64,000 nt of DNA from Salsipaludibacter sp963812245 (lineage in GTDB: Bacteria > Actinomycetota > Nitriliruptoria > Nitriliruptorales > Nitriliruptoraceae): the NCBI GenBank assembly GCA_963812245.1, contig CAWEUK010000001.1, positions 1 to 64,000 on the forward strand, written 5' to 3'. The position numbers and the translations under genes were made by a program. This document shows, one piece after another, positions 8,480 through 18,258 of the stretch. Position 1 is the first letter of the stretch. Each line of letters opens with the position of its first letter. The notes under the pieces were generated by a model. The model did no database searches and was not told the DNA's origin. It saw only the letters and a list, made by a program, of their open reading frames with translations.

Positions 8480-8725
8480 CGGGGTCCTCGATCTCGACGT
8501 CGTCCGGGACGCTAGCGGCGCGCACGATCGGTGGGGTCGGTGTGGCGGGGCACCGTCACGGGCAGCGCCGGGACCGGACCGGTGGTTGAGCGCCGGGTGG
8601 CCCGTCCGGCCCTGCCGTGACCCTGCCAAAACGGCCTCGCGGACGGCCGCCGATTAGATTGGCGTCGGCGCCAGCCAGATCGGATGCGCGCGGTGCTGAC
8701 GACGCAGCGGACGGGACGGGTGGCA

Positions 8726-10363
8726 ATGGCGGTCTTCGCGACACGGGTCGACGTGGCCAGCCAGCAGTTCCGGGACAACGAGCAGGAGATGGGCGCCCTC
8801 GTGCGTCGGCTGCGCGAACTCGAGGAGCGGACCGAACGCGCGTCGGAAGAGTCCGCCGACCGCTTCGCCGCTCGCGGCCAGTTGACGCCGCGAACCCGCG
8901 TCGCCCACCTCCTCGATCCGGGGGCACCGGTCCTCGAACTGGCGACGATGGCCGGGTGGCTCCAGGACGGGGGCGACCAGGACACCTCGGTCCCGGGTGG
9001 CTCGCAGATCGCGGTCCTGGGCTTCGTCGAGGGCACCCGCTGTGTCGTGGTCGCCAACGACAGCGGCATCAATGCCGGTGCCCTCGATGCGATCGGGCAG
9101 CGCAAGTTCGAACGCGCCCAGCAGATCGCACTCGACAACCACCTCCCCCTGGTGCTGCTCGTCGAGTCGGCCGGCGCCGACCTGTTGGGCTACCGGGTCG
9201 AGAACTGGTCCGACGGTGGCCGCATCTTCGCCCGGCTGGCACGACTGTCCGCCGCCGGCATCCCCGTCATCACGGTCCTGCATGGCTCGGCCACGGCTGG
9301 AGGCGCCTACCTGCCCGGGCTCTCGGACACCGTCATCGGCGTTCGGGATCGCGGCTTCGCCTTCCTGGCCGGTCCCCCACTGCTGGCTGCCGCCACGGGC
9401 GAGCAGGCCGACCCCGAATCGCTCGGTGGGGTCGCGATGCACGCCTCGGTGACCGGGCTGGTCGACCATGTGGCCGAGGACGACGCCGACGCGCTGCGGA
9501 TCGCCCGCGAGGTCATCGCGGCCATGGCATGGGGCCGCGACTGGATTCCCGACACCCTGGCAGCCGTCGACCACGCCCGGGTCGCGCCACCCGTGCTCGA
9601 CCCCGACGAGTTGGTGGGCATCGTGTCCGTCGATCCGCGCATGCCGGTGGACGTGCGCGAGGTCGTCGCGCGCATCGTCGACGGCTCGAACCTGCTCGAA
9701 CATGCGCCGGGCATGGGATCGGCGACGGTGTGCATCCAGGCTTCGATCCACGGCCACGGCGTCGGCATCATCGGCAACAACGGCCCGATCACCACTGCCG
9801 GGGCGACCAAGGCCACCCACTTCATCCAGCGGTGCTCGCAACGAGGCACCCCGCTGGTCTTCCTCCAGAACACCACCGGCTACATGGTCGGGGTCGAGGC
9901 AGAGCAGGCGGGAATGATCAAGCACGGGTCGAAGATGATCCAGGCGGTCGCCAATGCCACCGTCCCCCGCATCACGATCGTCATCGGGGCCAGCTACGGC
10001 GCGGGCAACTACGGCATGTCGGGCCAGGGATTCGACCCTCGGTTCCTGTTCTCGTGGCCCAATGCTCGATCGGGCGTGATGGGCGCCGAACAGGCCGCGA
10101 CGACGATGGCGATCGTGGCCCGCGCCCGGGCGCAACGAGCCGGCATCGAGGTGGACGAAGCGACCCTGCAGGCGCAGCAGGAACGGATCATCGCGCTGTA
10201 CCGCGCACAGGAGTCGGCGTTCGTGACGTCAGGTCGGGGCCTGGACGATGGCGTGATCGACCCCCGCGACACCCGCGACCTGCTGGGGTTCCTCCTCGCC
10301 ACGATCGCCGAGGGCGACGCTGCCACGCCGACCCCCGTCACCTTCGGCGTGGCTCGACCATGA
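8726..10363 (+). CDS. acyl-CoA carboxylase, carboxyltransferase (beta) subunit
   Basis: 545 residues from ATG 8726; an in-frame ATG at 8684 has no good ribosome site. Two crotonase-fold halves are visible: an N-terminal acyl-CoA site around SGINAGALDAIGQRKFERAQ and GSATAGGAYLPGLSD, and a C-terminal carboxybiotin site around QNTTGYMVGVEAEQ and GASYGAGNYGMSG. The C-terminal FLQNTTGYMVG and SYGAGNYGM blocks are those of the methylcrotonyl/geranyl-CoA carboxylase (MccB/LiuB/AtuC) group. It is the first gene of an operon with the biotinylated subunit and AtuA, each overlapping by 4 bp. It probably carboxylates a branched, unsaturated acyl-CoA; geranyl-CoA is suggested only by the AtuA neighbour. 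Confidence 0.85.
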   Translation: MAVFATRVDVASQQFRDNEQEMGALVRRLRELEERTERASEESADRFAARGQLTPRTRVAHLLDPGAPVLELATMAGWLQDGGDQDTSVPGGSQIAVLGFVEGTRCVVVANDSGINAGALDAIGQRKFERAQQIALDNHLPLVLLVESAGADLLGYRVENWSDGGRIFARLARLSAAGIPVITVLHGSATAGGAYLPGLSDTVIGVRDRGFAFLAGPPLLAAATGEQADPESLGGVAMHASVTGLVDHVAEDDADALRIAREVIAAMAWGRDWIPDTLAAVDHARVAPPVLDPDELVGIVSVDPRMPVDVREVVARIVDGSNLLEHAPGMGSATVCIQASIHGHGVGIIGNNGPITTAGATKATHFIQRCSQRGTPLVFLQNTTGYMVGVEAEQAGMIKHGSKMIQAVANATVPRITIVIGASYGAGNYGMSGQGFDPRFLFSWPNARSGVMGAEQAATTMAIVARARAQRAGIEVDEATLQAQQERIIALYRAQESAFVTSGRGLDDGVIDPRDTRDLLGFLLATIAEGDAATPTPVTFGVARP

Positions 10364-12540
10364 CGACACCAGCCACGACGAGCGGCACATCCCAGATCGG
10401 GGCCGGCGCCAGCAATCCACCCTTCGAGCGCCTGCTGGTCGCGAACCGCGGCGAGATCGCGGTACGCATCTCCACCACCGCCCGCGCGATGGGCATCCAC
10501 ACGATCGCGGTGCACACCGACGTCGACGCCGACGCCCTCCACGTCCGGGTCGCCGACGAGGCCGTGGCGCTGGGCCCCACAACGGCAACCACGGCCTACC
10601 TCGACATCGACGCCGTCGTGGCTGCGGCAGGTCGAACGGGCGCGCAGGCCGTCCACCCCGGCTACGGCTTCCTGGCCGAACATGCGGGGTTCGCACGGGC
10701 CTGTCGCGACGCCGGCCTGGTGTTCGTCGGACCATCGGCGGCGGCCATCGCTGCGATGGGCGACAAGTCGGTGGCGCGACGCCGGATGGCGGCCGCCGGC
10801 GTTCCGGTGCTGCCGGGTGACCATGCCTCGCCCGACGGCGACGACCCCGACGCAGGGGGCGCCGGCGACAGCGCTCGGGATCTGGAAGCCGCCGCCGCCC
10901 GGATCGGGTTCCCGGTGATGGTCAAGGCCAGCGCGGGTGGCGGCGGCACGGGACTGCGTCGCGTCGCAGCAGCCGCGGCCCTCCCGGCCGCGCTCGCGGC
11001 CGTGCGTCGGGAGGCCCGCGCGGCCTTCGGTTCCGACCACGTCATCATCGAGCGCGCGGTGGACGACGCGCGGCACGTCGAGGTCCAGGTGCTGGCGGAC
11101 CAGTACGGCACGGTCGTGGCACTCGGCGATCGCGATTGCTCCGTCCAGCGCCGTCACCAGAAGGTCGTCGAGGAGGCACCCGCTCCCGGACTGGGCGACA
11201 CCACCCGGGAGGCGCTGGCCGAGGCCGCCGTCGCCGCCGCCCGCGACGTGGACTACGTGGGCGCGGGCACGGTCGAGTTCCTGCTGGCGCCCGACGGCTC
11301 CTTGTCGTTCCTGGAGATGAACACCCGCCTGCAGGTCGAGCACCCGGTGACCGAGATGGTGACGGGGATCGACATCGTCGAGTGGCAACTGCGGGTCGCC
11401 GCCGGCGAGCGATTGCCGGCTGCCTGGACGACCCCCCAGGCGGTCACCTCCCGCGGCCATGCCATCGAGGCGCGCCTGTACGCGGAGGACCCCAACGATG
11501 CGTTCCTCCCACGGGTGGGCACGATCCACGGGTGGGACCCACCAGCCGGACGCGGCGTGCGTGTCGACACCGGCATCGCGACCGGCAGCAGGGTCACGTC
11601 CGACTACGACCCGCTGCTGGCCAAGATCGTCGTCCACGGCAGCGATCGTGACCAGGCCCGCCGGCGACTGGCCACCGCGCTCGAACAGCTGGTCATCCAG
11701 GGTGTCACGACCAACCGGACGTTCCTGATGGCCGTGGTCGGCCACGAGGCCTTCGCGTCGGGGGCGGTCACGACGACGTTCCTGGACGACCACGACATCG
11801 CGGCAGCCCGGCCCGATGCACGTGACATGGCCGCAGTGGCCACGTGGCTGCATCGCGCCCGCCAGGTCGATGCGCAGGAGCGGTCTCCCGGCCTGGCCGG
11901 CTGGAGCAGTCGTGGCCACGCCCGCACGCACCAACGACTGGAGGTGGGGGGCGACGCCTGGGACATCGAGGTGACGGCCACCCCGCACGGACTCCGCGTG
12001 GGCGTGGGGCGGCCCGGCGACGAAGCCACAGCCACCTTCGAGTCTGACGACCGGGACGCAGCGACGCACGACGACACGGGCTTCGCCGGGCTGGCAGTGA
12101 CGGCGCGGCGACCGAACCCGGACCGCGTCCTGGCCCACCTTCGCCACGTCGACATCGACGCCACCGATGTCCTCCAGGCGCCGCCCGCGTCACGCCGCGA
12201 GCGCGGGACGGGCATCGTGACCGCGCCGATGCATGGCGTGATCGCATCGGCAGCCGTCAGCGCCGGGGACAGCGTTGCCGTGGGCGACGAACTCGTGACC
12301 CTCGAGGCGATGAAGATGGAGCATCCGCTGCGGGCACCGATCGAGGGTGTCGTCACCGAGGCCGTGGCGGCCGGTGCCCAGGTGGCCATCGACGACGTGG
12401 TGGTCAGGATCGAACCCAACCCGGGCGACCCGCCAGCGGCACCAGACCAGGCCGCTGCAGGGTCGGGCGGCGCGACCGAACGCGACCCTGCCCCCGGCCG
12501 GTCGGATCGTCCGGGCGACGCCACGACCAGCCTGTCATGA
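10360..12540 (+). CDS. acyl-CoA carboxylase, biotin carboxylase/biotin carrier (alpha) subunit
   Basis: 726 residues; its ATG overlaps the stop of the beta-subunit gene (ATGA). The biotin carboxylase domain (about 15-465) starts with LLVANRGEIAVRI and includes the ATP-grasp and FLEMNTRLQVEHPVTE motifs. A middle BT-like region follows. A C-terminal carrier domain holds the biotinylation site EAMKMEH, followed by a disordered Pro/Gly/Asp-rich tail. The glycine-rich ATP loop reads KASAGGGGTGLR, with Thr where Lys or Arg is usual. An insertion rich in Asp/Gly sits near residue 160. It works with the upstream carboxyltransferase to carboxylate an acyl-CoA in the cytoplasm. Confidence 0.87.
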   Translation: MTTPATTSGTSQIGAGASNPPFERLLVANRGEIAVRISTTARAMGIHTIAVHTDVDADALHVRVADEAVALGPTTATTAYLDIDAVVAAAGRTGAQAVHPGYGFLAEHAGFARACRDAGLVFVGPSAAAIAAMGDKSVARRRMAAAGVPVLPGDHASPDGDDPDAGGAGDSARDLEAAAARIGFPVMVKASAGGGGTGLRRVAAAAALPAALAAVRREARAAFGSDHVIIERAVDDARHVEVQVLADQYGTVVALGDRDCSVQRRHQKVVEEAPAPGLGDTTREALAEAAVAAARDVDYVGAGTVEFLLAPDGSLSFLEMNTRLQVEHPVTEMVTGIDIVEWQLRVAAGERLPAAWTTPQAVTSRGHAIEARLYAEDPNDAFLPRVGTIHGWDPPAGRGVRVDTGIATGSRVTSDYDPLLAKIVVHGSDRDQARRRLATALEQLVIQGVTTNRTFLMAVVGHEAFASGAVTTTFLDDHDIAAARPDARDMAAVATWLHRARQVDAQERSPGLAGWSSRGHARTHQRLEVGGDAWDIEVTATPHGLRVGVGRPGDEATATFESDDRDAATHDDTGFAGLAVTARRPNPDRVLAHLRHVDIDATDVLQAPPASRRERGTGIVTAPMHGVIASAAVSAGDSVAVGDELVTLEAMKMEHPLRAPIEGVVTEAVAAGAQVAIDDVVVRIEPNPGDPPAAPDQAAAGSGGATERDPAPGRSDRPGDATTSLS

Positions 12541-14408
12541 CGACCGCGTCGCAGGCCGGACCTGCCGTCACCATTGCCGGAGCCGCCGGCATGTGGGGTG
12601 ACTCGTCCCTGGCAACCCGACAGATCCTGGTCGACGGGCGCGCGAACTACGTGGTGTACGAGGCCCTGGCCGAGGTGACGATGGCGATCCTGGCGCGAGC
12701 GCACGCCCGGGACGCCGAGCAGGGATGGGCCCGTGACATCATCGCCACGATCGCCGACAACCTGGAGGCATACGCCGCCGCCGGCATGAAGGTGATCACC
12801 AACGCCGGCGGCGTCAACCCCACCGCGGCAGCCGCGACGATCCGCCGCGCCGCCGCCGATGCAGGGATCGACGTGGCGGTGGCGACCGTGACCGGTGACG
12901 ACCTGCGCGCCCGGATCGGCGACCTGCAGGACCGCGACGTTCGTGACCCCGACGACGGTGGCCCGGTGCCCGATGACCCGCTGGCGCTGCACGCCTACCT
13001 GGGTGCACGGCCCATCGCGGCGGCGCTGGATGCCGGGGCCGACATCGTCATCACCGGTCGCGTCGTCGACTCGGCGCTGACGCTGGGCCCACTGGTCCAC
13101 GAATTCGGGTGGAACTGGGACGACCACGATCGCCTCTCGGCAGGCAGCCTCGCTGGCCACCTCGTCGAGTGCGGACCCCAGGCCACCGGCGGCCTCCTGA
13201 CCGACTGGGAGGACACGGCAAGCTGGGTCGACCCGGGATACCCGCTCGCGATCGTGGCGCCCGACGGCCACACGACGATCACGACGTCACCAGACTCCGA
13301 CGGCCTGGTCGACCCACGCACGGTCACCGAGCAACTGCTCTACGAGGTCGGTGACCCCCGCGCCTACCTGCTGCCCGACGTCACGTGTGACTGGACCAAC
13401 GTGCGCGTGGCACAGGTCGGCCCCAACGAGGTCGAGGTCGTGGGTGCCCGTGGGTCGATCCCTCCCACCACGCTCAAGGCCTGCGCCCACGTGCCGGACG
13501 GGTTCATGACGACGTTCCTGCTGTTCATCGGCGGGCGCGACGCGGTCGCCAAGGCGCACCGTGTCGGCACCGACCTGCTTGCCCGCGGTCAGCGCATGCT
13601 GGCGGCGGCAGGAATGGCGGCCTTCACGGCGACGAGCGTCGAGGTGCTGGGGTCCGAGGCCACGTACGGCGCCCACGGGCGTCGTGGCGACACTCGCGAA
13701 GTCGTCCTGGCACTGGGCGTCGCGCATGACGACGCCAGGGCGCTCGGGGCGTTCGTTCGCGAGGTGCCCTCGATCGGACTGGCCGGCCCGCCGGGCGTGA
13801 GCGGGGGCGGAACCGGCCTGCCTCGCGTGGCACCGGTGCTGCGGTTGGCCACCTTCCCGATCCCGCGCGACCTGGTCACCGTCCACGTCGACCTCGACGG
13901 CCGTCCCCTGGACGGCGACCAGGCGTCACCGACGATCCCGGGCGGCGAAGGCGTCGCCGCGGCGACGGCGGCGGGCCCGTCGGACCCGCCCCGACCCGCA
14001 CGCACCACCCTCGATGCTGACGCCGACCCGGGGGCAGACACCGATGCCGACGCCGACGTGACCCAGGTGCCGCTGGTGGCCGTGGCCCACGGGCGCTCCG
14101 GTGACAAGGGGGCGCACGTCAACATCGGCATCCGCGCACGGCATCCCGACTTCCTGCCCGTCCTGGCGTCCCTGACCACCGAAACCGTGGCCGACTGGCT
14201 CGCCCACCTGGGGGCCACGTCGATCCAACGCTTCGAGTTGCCCGGCATCGACGCCGTCAACTTCCTCCTGCGCGACGGGCTGGGCACCGCGAGCGCTGCC
14301 TCCCTGCGCTTCGACCCACAGGGCAAGGCCGTGGCCCAACAACTGCTCGACATGCCCGTCCGGATCCCGGCCGCATGGCGCGACCACCCCGCCTTCCGCC
14401 ACCCCTGA
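12537..14408 (+). CDS. AtuA-like acyclic terpene utilization family protein (DUF1446)
   Basis: 623 residues; ATGA overlap with the carboxylase alpha gene. Residues about 8-450 match the DUF1446/AtuA core (IAGAAGMWGDSS, KVITNAGGVNPTAAA, DIVITGRVVDSALTLGPL). After an acidic linker, residues about 500-615 form the AtuA-like ferredoxin-fold domain (VAVAHGRSGDKGAHVNIGI). AtuA is required for citronellol/geraniol catabolism in Pseudomonas, where it sits with geranyl-CoA carboxylase AtuC/AtuF. Its reaction is not established to my knowledge. The same three-gene order here supports branched or terpenoid acyl-CoA breakdown, but such operons also occur outside terpene degraders. Confidence 0.85.
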   Translation: MTTASQAGPAVTIAGAAGMWGDSSLATRQILVDGRANYVVYEALAEVTMAILARAHARDAEQGWARDIIATIADNLEAYAAAGMKVITNAGGVNPTAAAATIRRAAADAGIDVAVATVTGDDLRARIGDLQDRDVRDPDDGGPVPDDPLALHAYLGARPIAAALDAGADIVITGRVVDSALTLGPLVHEFGWNWDDHDRLSAGSLAGHLVECGPQATGGLLTDWEDTASWVDPGYPLAIVAPDGHTTITTSPDSDGLVDPRTVTEQLLYEVGDPRAYLLPDVTCDWTNVRVAQVGPNEVEVVGARGSIPPTTLKACAHVPDGFMTTFLLFIGGRDAVAKAHRVGTDLLARGQRMLAAAGMAAFTATSVEVLGSEATYGAHGRRGDTREVVLALGVAHDDARALGAFVREVPSIGLAGPPGVSGGGTGLPRVAPVLRLATFPIPRDLVTVHVDLDGRPLDGDQASPTIPGGEGVAAATAAGPSDPPRPARTTLDADADPGADTDADADVTQVPLVAVAHGRSGDKGAHVNIGIRARHPDFLPVLASLTTETVADWLAHLGATSIQRFELPGIDAVNFLLRDGLGTASAASLRFDPQGKAVAQQLLDMPVRIPAAWRDHPAFRHP

Positions 14409-14409
14409 G

Positions 14410-14437
14410 CCCCGCAGACCGGACAACCGCTGCGGGG
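14410..14437. terminator. bidirectional hairpin terminator
   Basis: CCCCGCAG and CTGCGGGG form a perfect 8-bp stem with a 12-nt loop, exactly filling the gap between the convergent atuA-like and kgd stop codons. Confidence 0.7.
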
Positions 14438-17400
14438 TCAGGCGGGCGGTGTGATGGCCTGGTCCATCAGTTGCTGCAGTTCCTGCTGGTGCACGACGTG
14501 CGAGCCCGTGGCCGGTGAGGCCGAGGCCACCCGACTGGCGCGACGAAGGCGGCGGCCACCGCCAAGGTCGTTGCAGATGTTCCACAGGCGCCCGTCCACG
14601 AAGCCCCAGGGCCCCATGTTGTGGGGTTCCTCCTGGGCCCAGACCACGTCACCGGCGTTGGGATACGACGCCAGGATGGCGCTGATCTGGGCATCGGGCC
14701 ACGGATACAACTGCTCGATGCGCACGATCGCAGCGCTGGACTCGGCTTCGTCGCGGGCTCGCATCAGGTCGTAGCCGACCTTGCCCGAACACAGGACCAC
14801 GGATTGGACCTCGGCCCGAACGTCCTCGCCCTGCGCGAAGTACTTCGGGTCATCCAGGACCTCCTGGAAGGAGCCCCGCTCGAAGTCGGACAGCGGCGAG
14901 AAGGCGTCGCGGGCACGCAGCAGGGACTTGGGGGTGAACACGATCAGCGGCTTGCGAACCTCGCGGTGCATCTGGCGGCGCAGCAGGTGGAAGTACTGGG
15001 CGGCCGTGGTGGCGTTGGCCACCTGGATGTTGTCCTCGGCACACAGGGTGAGGAAGCGCTCGATCCGTGCCGAACTGTGTTCGGGCCCCTGGCCTTCGTA
15101 GCCGTGCGGCAACAACAGCACCAGCCCGGTCGTCTGGTCCGCGCCCCACTTGTCCTCGGCGGCAACGATGTACTGGTCGATGATGATCTGGCCACCGTTG
15201 GCGAAGTCGCCGAACTGGGCCTCCCACGCGACCAGGGTGTCGTGGGCCACCGTGGCGTACCCGTGCTCGAAGCCCAGCACGGCGTACTCCGACAGCAACG
15301 AGTCGTAGATGAAGAACTTGCCCTGGTCCTCGCTGAGGTGGCGGAGCGGCAGGTTCTCCTCGTAGGTCTCGTAGTCGACCTGGACCGCGTGGCGATGCGA
15401 GAACGTGCCGCGGCGCGTGTCCTCACCCGAGAACCGCACGTTGAAGCCGTCGAGCAACAGTGACCCGAGCGCGAGCGTCTCGCCCAGGCCCCAGTCGATC
15501 TCGCCGGCCTCGTAGCGCTGCCTGGCCTTCTTGAAGATCCGGTCGAGCTTGGGGTGTCGGGTGAACCCGTCCGGCACGTCGAACTGGGCCGCAGCCACCT
15601 GGTCGAGGGTGGCTCGCTCGACCCCGGTCTCGACATGGGGCAGCGGGCCCGCACTCTCCTCGGGCACGGCCGCGATCGGCGCTTCCTCGGCCTCGGCCGC
15701 CCGGGTCTCGTCGAACGCGGTGGACATCCGCTCCTCGAAGTCGCGCAGGAACTCCTCGGCCTGCTCGACCGAGATGTCGCCGCGCCGGACCAGGCGTTCG
15801 GTGTAGAGCTTGCGCACGGGTCGCGTCGACTCGATGACCTTGTACATCTCCGGCTGCGTGTAGGAGGGATCGTCGCCCTCGTTGTGCCCGTGCCGGCGGT
15901 AGGCGATCAGGTCGATCACGACGTCACGCTGGAAGCGCTGGCGGTACTCCAGTGCCAGCCGTGCGACCCGCACGACGGCCTCGGGGTCGTCGCCGTTGAC
16001 GTGGAGGATGGGCGCCTGGACCATCTTGGCGATGTCCGTGGCGTAGAAACTGGAGCGGGCAGCCTCGGGCGTGGCGGTGAACCCCACCTGGTTGTTGATG
16101 ACGACGTGGATCGTGCCACCGGTGCGAAAGCCGCGCAGCATCGACAGGTTCATCGTCTCGCCGACCACGCCCTGGCCCGCGAAGGCGGCGTCCCCGTGCA
16201 GCAGCAGGGGCAACACCGGATAGGTGCCGGTGTCGGCGTGCACGTCGTAGTCGTCCTGCATCGCGCGGGCGATGCCCTCCACGACCGGGTCGACGGTCTC
16301 GAGGTGGCTGGGGTTGGGGGGCATGTGCAGGGCGATCTCGTTGCCCGACCGGGCCACGTAGGTCGACTCCTGGCCGAGGTGGTACTTGACGTCGCCCGAC
16401 CCCTGCACCGCGTCCGGATCGACGTCGCCGTCGAATTCGCGGAACAGCTTGCCGAGGTCCTTGTCCATGATGTTGACCAGGACGTTGAGTCGGCCGCGGT
16501 GGGCCATGCCCATGACGACGTCGTTGATCGTGTCGTCGTCGGCCGCCTCCTCCATCACCGTGTCCAGCAGCGGGATCAGCGATTCGGAACCCTCGAGGCC
16601 GAAGCGCTTCTGGCCGACGTACTTGGTGCCGAGGAAGGACTCGAAGGCGTCGGCAGCGTTGAGCCGCTCCAGGATCCACAGCTGGTCCTCGACACTGGTC
16701 TGGTCGTCGACACCCTCCAGGCGCGTCTTGAACCACTGCTTCTGCTCAGGATCGAGGATGTGGCCGAACTCGACCCCGATGGTGCGGCAGTAGGCGTCGC
16801 GCAGGACGCTCATGATGCGGCCCAGCTGCATCTTGATCGGACCCTGGCCGACGTCGACCAGGAACTCGCGATCGTTGTCCCAGATGCTCAACCCGTAGTA
16901 GGTGGGGTCGAGTTCGGGGTGCATGTGCACGTTCTTGAGCCGCAGCGGATCGAGGTCGGCGATCATGTGCCCGCGCACGCGGTACATGTTGGCCAACTGG
17001 TCGACCTTCATCTGCTTTTCGAGCAGGGCGTCCTTGGAGTCCAGTGCCGTCTGGTCGGTGCGCCACCGCGCAGGCTCGTAGGGCAGGCCCATCGAGTCGA
17101 ACACGCGGTCGTAGAAGTCGTGCTGGCCAAGCAGCAATTCGTGCACGAACTGCAGGTACATGCCCGACTCAGCACCCTGGATGACACGATGGTCGTAGGT
17201 CGAGGTCAGCGTGATGACCTTGGACACGCCCAGTTGGGCGATGGTCTGGGGGTCGGCCGCCTGGTACTCGGCCGGGTAGTCGATGGCACCGACACCCAGG
17301 ATCGCCGACTGGCCGGCCATGAGGCGCGGCACCGAGTGCACGGTCCCGATGGTCCCCGGGTTGGTGACGGTGAGGTTGCCGCCGGTGAACATCGAGGGTT

Positions 17401-18052
17401 CGAGCTTGCCGGTGCGGATCTTGCGGATGATCTCCTCGTAGGCACGCAGGAAGCCGTCGAAGGTGAGCGTGTCGGCATCCTTGATCACCGGCACGAGCAG
17501 CGTCCGGCTGCCGTCGTCCTTGGCGATGTCGACGGCCAGGCCCAAACCGAAGTGCTCGGGCTGCGCCACACCCGGGTTGCCCTCCACCTCCACGAAGGTG
17601 TTGGTCATGGCCCGGACCTCGCGTCCGGCCAGGACCATCGCGTAGGCGATGAGGTGGGTGTACGACACCTTGCCGCCGCGCGTGCGGCGCAGGTAGTTGT
17701 TGAGGATGAGGCGGTTGACCTCGAGCAGCTTGGCCGGGACGTCGCGGACCGAGGTCGCGGTCGGCACCTGCAACGAGCTGTTCATGTTCTCGACGATGCG
17801 GGCGCCAGCGCCGCGCAACCGCTTGACGTCGGACTCCTCGATCCCGGCTGGCAGCGGCGTGGAGGTGGCCGTTGGCGCGGGCTCGGGCGTGGCCGCAGCA
17901 GCGCCGTTGCCGCCCGCCGGCGCGTCTGGTCGGTAGTCCGCGAAGAACGACTGCCAGGAGTCCGACAGCTGCGAGGGATCCTGTTGGAACTGCTCGTACA
18001 TTTCCTCGACGAGCCACGAGTTGAGCTCGGACTGGGAGTGCTGCTTGACCAT
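14438..18052 (-). CDS. kgd: multifunctional 2-oxoglutarate decarboxylase/dehydrogenase E1-E2 (Kgd)
   Basis: 1204 residues from ATG 18052; the frame is open to 18118, but homologues begin near SELNSWLVEEMYEQF. The short N-terminal helix segment matches the peripheral E1-binding motif and is followed by an Ala/Pro linker. An E2-type acyltransferase core (about 115-350) has the catalytic His in YDHRVIQGAESG. The thiamine-diphosphate E1 part (about 400-1204) has GDAAFAGQGVVGETMNLS and PHGYEGQGPEHSSARIERFL. There is no lipoyl domain, as in mycobacterial Kgd (about 1230 residues). It converts 2-oxoglutarate to succinyl-CoA or succinic semialdehyde for the TCA cycle. Divergent from the PBP-like gene. 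Confidence 0.95.
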   Translation of the reverse strand: MVKQHSQSELNSWLVEEMYEQFQQDPSQLSDSWQSFFADYRPDAPAGGNGAAAATPEPAPTATSTPLPAGIEESDVKRLRGAGARIVENMNSSLQVPTATSVRDVPAKLLEVNRLILNNYLRRTRGGKVSYTHLIAYAMVLAGREVRAMTNTFVEVEGNPGVAQPEHFGLGLAVDIAKDDGSRTLLVPVIKDADTLTFDGFLRAYEEIIRKIRTGKLEPSMFTGGNLTVTNPGTIGTVHSVPRLMAGQSAILGVGAIDYPAEYQAADPQTIAQLGVSKVITLTSTYDHRVIQGAESGMYLQFVHELLLGQHDFYDRVFDSMGLPYEPARWRTDQTALDSKDALLEKQMKVDQLANMYRVRGHMIADLDPLRLKNVHMHPELDPTYYGLSIWDNDREFLVDVGQGPIKMQLGRIMSVLRDAYCRTIGVEFGHILDPEQKQWFKTRLEGVDDQTSVEDQLWILERLNAADAFESFLGTKYVGQKRFGLEGSESLIPLLDTVMEEAADDDTINDVVMGMAHRGRLNVLVNIMDKDLGKLFREFDGDVDPDAVQGSGDVKYHLGQESTYVARSGNEIALHMPPNPSHLETVDPVVEGIARAMQDDYDVHADTGTYPVLPLLLHGDAAFAGQGVVGETMNLSMLRGFRTGGTIHVVINNQVGFTATPEAARSSFYATDIAKMVQAPILHVNGDDPEAVVRVARLALEYRQRFQRDVVIDLIAYRRHGHNEGDDPSYTQPEMYKVIESTRPVRKLYTERLVRRGDISVEQAEEFLRDFEERMSTAFDETRAAEAEEAPIAAVPEESAGPLPHVETGVERATLDQVAAAQFDVPDGFTRHPKLDRIFKKARQRYEAGEIDWGLGETLALGSLLLDGFNVRFSGEDTRRGTFSHRHAVQVDYETYEENLPLRHLSEDQGKFFIYDSLLSEYAVLGFEHGYATVAHDTLVAWEAQFGDFANGGQIIIDQYIVAAEDKWGADQTTGLVLLLPHGYEGQGPEHSSARIERFLTLCAEDNIQVANATTAAQYFHLLRRQMHREVRKPLIVFTPKSLLRARDAFSPLSDFERGSFQEVLDDPKYFAQGEDVRAEVQSVVLCSGKVGYDLMRARDEAESSAAIVRIEQLYPWPDAQISAILASYPNAGDVVWAQEEPHNMGPWGFVDGRLWNICNDLGGGRRLRRASRVASASPATGSHVVHQQELQQLMDQAITPPA

Positions 18053-18245
18053 GAGATGGGGGCCTGTGTGGCGATGTGCAGTGGTGGTGGCGAGGGTACT
18101 CGCTGCCCTGTCGGCCAACCCGATCGCACCATCGCCATCCGGACGGTCGACGCGCCCGTCGCGCCGGTCACCGGGTGTGCGCGAGCCGTCACCGCAGGGC
18201 CACGGCTGCCGGCCGCAGCGCGACCGGTACGAGCGGGCACTTGGA

Positions 18246-18251
18246 TAGGGT
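18246..18251 (+). promoter_or_regulatory. -10 element of a probably leaderless promoter
   Basis: TAGGGT ends 7 bp before the ATG at 18259, which places transcription start at or within a base of the start codon. No Shine-Dalgarno sequence is present. No clear -35 is visible. The same TAGGNT box precedes tRNA-Thr (27344) and the SMP-30 gene (52502). Confidence 0.4.
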
Positions 18252-18258
18252 TGGCGTC

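Noticed and set aside
8617..10359. Very long rightward frame continuous with the biotin carboxylase gene (would give 1307 residues)
   Set aside because: The upstream part is antisense-type Arg/Pro-rich sequence overlapping the beta subunit in another frame; the ATGA overlap at 10360 is the natural start.
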